NCBI GenBank assembly: GCA_937776645.1
Contig: CALMRI010000034.1
Span: 1 to 48,923, forward strand
Length of the DNA stretch: 48,923 nucleotides
Direction: 5' to 3'
Source of the DNA: an uncultured Alphaproteobacteria bacterium
GTDB taxonomy: Bacteria; Pseudomonadota; Alphaproteobacteria; Thalassobaculales; Thalassobaculaceae
The notes under the pieces are model-generated. The model saw nothing but the letters and a program-made list of their open reading frames with translations. It ran no database searches and was not told the DNA's origin. The stretch's first letter is position 1; every line of letters begins with the position of its first letter. Both the position numbers and the translations under genes were made by a program. Below are positions 46,895 through 48,923 of the stretch, in pieces.

Positions 46895-47947
46895 ATGTCC
46901 GCCCCCAACTTCACCGGCCCTGTCTCCGATCCCGATATCGCGCTGTATCGCCGGATGCGGCTGCTGCGCCGGTTCGAGGAGACTGCGGCTGATTTGGCGC
47001 GGGCCGGCGAGATTGTCAGCGCGGTGCACGAATATACCGGCCAGGAGGCGGTGGCCGTCGGGGTTTGTTCGGCGCTCGGACCCGATGACGTGATCACCAG
47101 CACCCATCGCGGCCATGGCCATATCCTGGCCAAGGGCGGTGACCCGGCGCGCATGCTGGCGGAATTGTTGGGCCGGGAAAGCGGCTATAACAAGGGACGC
47201 GGTGGCTCGATGCATATAGCTGATCTCGACCTTGGGATTTTTGGCGCCAACGGCATTGTTGGGGCCGGGGCGCCGATGGCCTGCGGAGCGGCCTATATGT
47301 TCCTGATGCGGGGTGAGCCGAATGTTGCGGTGCCGTTTTTCGGCGATGGGGCGGTTAACCAGGGGGTGTTGCTGGAATCCTTCAATCTGGCCTCGATGAT
47401 GACCCTGCCGGTGGTCTTCATTTGCGAGAACAATGGTTATGCGGTGACCACACCGATCGGCGCGGTAATGAAGGGCGAGATTCATGTTCGGGCCGCCGGG
47501 TTTGGGCTGGAGTCGGCGGTCGTCGACGGGATGAATGTACGGGCGGTGCGGGACGCCGCCATGCGGGCGGTGGAGCGGGCACGTGGTGGCGGTGGGCCAA
47601 GCTTTCTGGAATGCGATACTCGCCGGTACTCGATTCACAACGTTTCCGCCGGCTCCACGGTGACCGATGAACGTCCGGAGCAGGAGCAGGCCGCCGCCCG
47701 GGCCCGTGATCCGATAGAGCGGCTGGCCGGCGAGCTGATCGCTGAGGGCCGGTGGACCTTGGAAGCTCGCGCCGTTGTGGATCGGGAGGTCGAAACCGAA
47801 ATTGATGGCGGTCTCGGTTTTGCCCGCAACAGCCGCCGCCCTGAGGCTGCTAGCGCCTATGATTTCATGTATGCCCGGACCTACCCTGGACTGCCCGCTC
47901 CCGCCGTGGATTTGCCGAGCGTGGATTTGAGTGGGGCCGAGTCGTGA
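46895..47947 (+). CDS. Thiamine-diphosphate-dependent E1 component, alpha subunit (pyruvate/acetoin dehydrogenase type)
   Basis: 350 residues. Alpha subunit of a 2-oxo-acid or acetoin dehydrogenase E1. The ThDP-binding motif runs from FFGDGAVNQG to ICENNGYAVTT, preceded by HRGHGHILAKGGD and GRGGSMHIADLDLGIFGANG. The phosphorylation-loop equivalent is THRGH / YSIHNVS. GGAG lies 5 bases before the ATG at 46895. Its stop overlaps the start of the E1 beta gene (GTGA). The partner E2 is beyond the window, so pyruvate and acetoin cannot be separated. Confidence 0.92.
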   Translation: MSAPNFTGPVSDPDIALYRRMRLLRRFEETAADLARAGEIVSAVHEYTGQEAVAVGVCSALGPDDVITSTHRGHGHILAKGGDPARMLAELLGRESGYNKGRGGSMHIADLDLGIFGANGIVGAGAPMACGAAYMFLMRGEPNVAVPFFGDGAVNQGVLLESFNLASMMTLPVVFICENNGYAVTTPIGAVMKGEIHVRAAGFGLESAVVDGMNVRAVRDAAMRAVERARGGGGPSFLECDTRRYSIHNVSAGSTVTDERPEQEQAAARARDPIERLAGELIAEGRWTLEARAVVDREVETEIDGGLGFARNSRRPEAASAYDFMYARTYPGLPAPAVDLPSVDLSGAES

Positions 47948-48923
47948 GCCGTGTGCTGAGCTATGTCGGGGCGCTGCGCGAGGCACTATTCCAGTCGATG
48001 GAGGCAGACCTGGCGGTGCTGATGCTTGGCGAGAACATTCGCGGCGAGGTGCGGCCCGAGACCAAGGGCCTGCATGCCCGTTTCGGCGATGCAAGGGTTC
48101 TCGACATGCCGATCTCCGAGGCCGCCTTCACTGGTTTCGCCACCGGCGCGGCGCTGGCCGGTGGGCGGATCATTGTTGAGTTTCAGGTTTCCTCGTTGAT
48201 CTATCCGGCCTTTGACCAATTGTGAACCAGGCTGCTAAACTGCCGTTGATGCTGGGTGGGCAGCGGTTTTTGCCGGTGACTTACCTGATCATGGGCGCCG
48301 GTGCCGCGGCGGCCGCGCTGGACAACATTCGGATAATCCATACCCGTATTTGCTGCATGCTGGGATCAAGACCGTCTGTCCGAGCACCCCGGCTGACGCC
48401 AAGGCCTTGATGCTGGCGGCGATCGCCGAGAATGACCCAGTCGCTGTCTTCGCGCCGTGGGGCTATATGGCACGTCTGGCCCGGTCCCGGAGGCGGCGGA
48501 GCCAACCGTTCTTGGACAGGCAAAGCTGCGCCATGTCGGCAGTGATGTGACCGTGGTCGCGGTCGGGCATCTGGTGGTGCAGGCGGCGGCGTTGGCGGAA
48601 AAGCTTGCTGACGAAGGGCTTTCGGTCGAGGTCTGGGATCCCTGCTCGCTGCTGCCGTTGGACAAGGCGAGCTTGCAGGCTTCTGTAAACAAAACCGGGC
48701 GTCTGGTGATCTATGACGATACCAACCGGACCTGTGGTTTTCGCCGCCGAGATAGCTGGTTTGGTAGCGGAACGGTGCTTTTTTAGCTTGAAAGCGCCGA
48801 TCAAACGAGTAACCCGGGCTGATGTGACCATCCCCTACGGCGTGGAGATCGAACAGGAGTTGTTGCCAACGCCGGAGCGGTTGGAAACGGCGGTGCGGGC
48901 GGTGATGGCGGGTAGCCAGCCAC
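47944..48923 (+). CDS. Thiamine-diphosphate-dependent E1 component, beta subunit, several frameshifts, runs off the window
   Basis: Starts with GTG 47944. Pieces in successive frames: MSRVLSYVGALREALFQSME through FQVSSLIYPAFDQL (to 48225); VNQAAKLPLMLGGQRFLPVT; HAGIKTVCPSTPADAKALML to VFAPWGY; TSGPVPEAAEPTVLGQ and GRLVIYDDTNRTCGF; and finally FAAEIAGLVAERCFFSLKAP to the edge. Shifts lie near 48222, 48335-48350, 48455-48475 and 48736-48742. Together these cover almost the whole E1 beta (about 325 residues) in the right order. It overlaps E1 alpha by 4 bases. Confidence 0.85.

Noticed and set aside
46877..48094. 405-codon minus-strand frame
   Set aside because: Antisense to E1 alpha, which has an intact ThDP motif.

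Overview
The window looks like chromosomal DNA of a free-living alphaproteobacterium, most like Rhodospirillales or a neighbouring order. The case rests on gene content and order: a chvI-chvG-hprK-rapZ-EIIA-HPr-EI cluster, a GapR (DUF2312) protein, the hemC-hemD-mitofilin-hemY row divergent from tsaD-gpsA, three-gene pntAA-pntAB-pntB, and a split pyruvate-dehydrogenase-type E1. Base composition is fairly GC-rich throughout. I saw no rRNA, tRNA, CRISPR array, phage module or complete insertion sequence.

Layout. 0-8.6 kb: end of a nitroreductase (RutE-like), a large AsmA protein split by a frameshift, then on the minus strand a ribbon-helix-helix regulator coupled to a TrmA/RlmD-type RNA methyltransferase, a cupin, a small secreted basic protein and ahcY. 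8.9-12.1 kb: two class I/II aminotransferases converging on a GT9-like protein. 12.2-18.6 kb (minus): the regulatory PTS (EI, HPr, EIIA, HprK), RapZ and the ChvG/ChvI two-component system. 18.8-23.8 kb (plus): a HugZ-like haem/flavin protein, pckA, a flavin monooxygenase and a CoA-transferase resembling 2-methylfumaryl-CoA isomerase. 23.9-30.1 kb (mostly minus): a tyrosine-phosphatase-like protein, hisS, GapR, a small YHS-like protein, an EVE protein, gpsA and tsaD. 30.1-34.7 kb (plus): hemC, hemD, a mitofilin-like protein, hemY. 35-38 kb (minus): transhydrogenase pntB-pntAB-pntAA. 39-41.8 kb (plus): GST, MlaA-like protein, heme A synthase. 41.9-46.4 kb: a patchy accessory stretch with three gene remnants (isoaspartate-methyltransferase-like, IS5-type transposase, radical SAM) between an M20 hydrolase, a DUF455 ferritin-like protein and a double-VOC protein. 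46.9 kb to the end: E1 alpha and a frameshifted E1 beta.

How the parts fit: the ChvGI/HprK/PTS cluster is an envelope and carbon-state sensing unit, next to pckA, a common target of ChvI-type control in related bacteria. The haem genes, HugZ-like protein and heme A synthase cover haem synthesis and use. Transhydrogenase, E1 and PEPCK are central energy metabolism.

The most striking property of the sequence is the number of single-base frameshifts in otherwise conserved genes (at least 13 in seven genes). They lie beside genuinely decayed genes that carry nonsense codons and deletions, so the two classes need separating. I found no convincing new multi-gene system. The best candidates for a second look are the flavin monooxygenase/CoA-transferase pair and the GAF-less EI in the chvGI-hprK operon.
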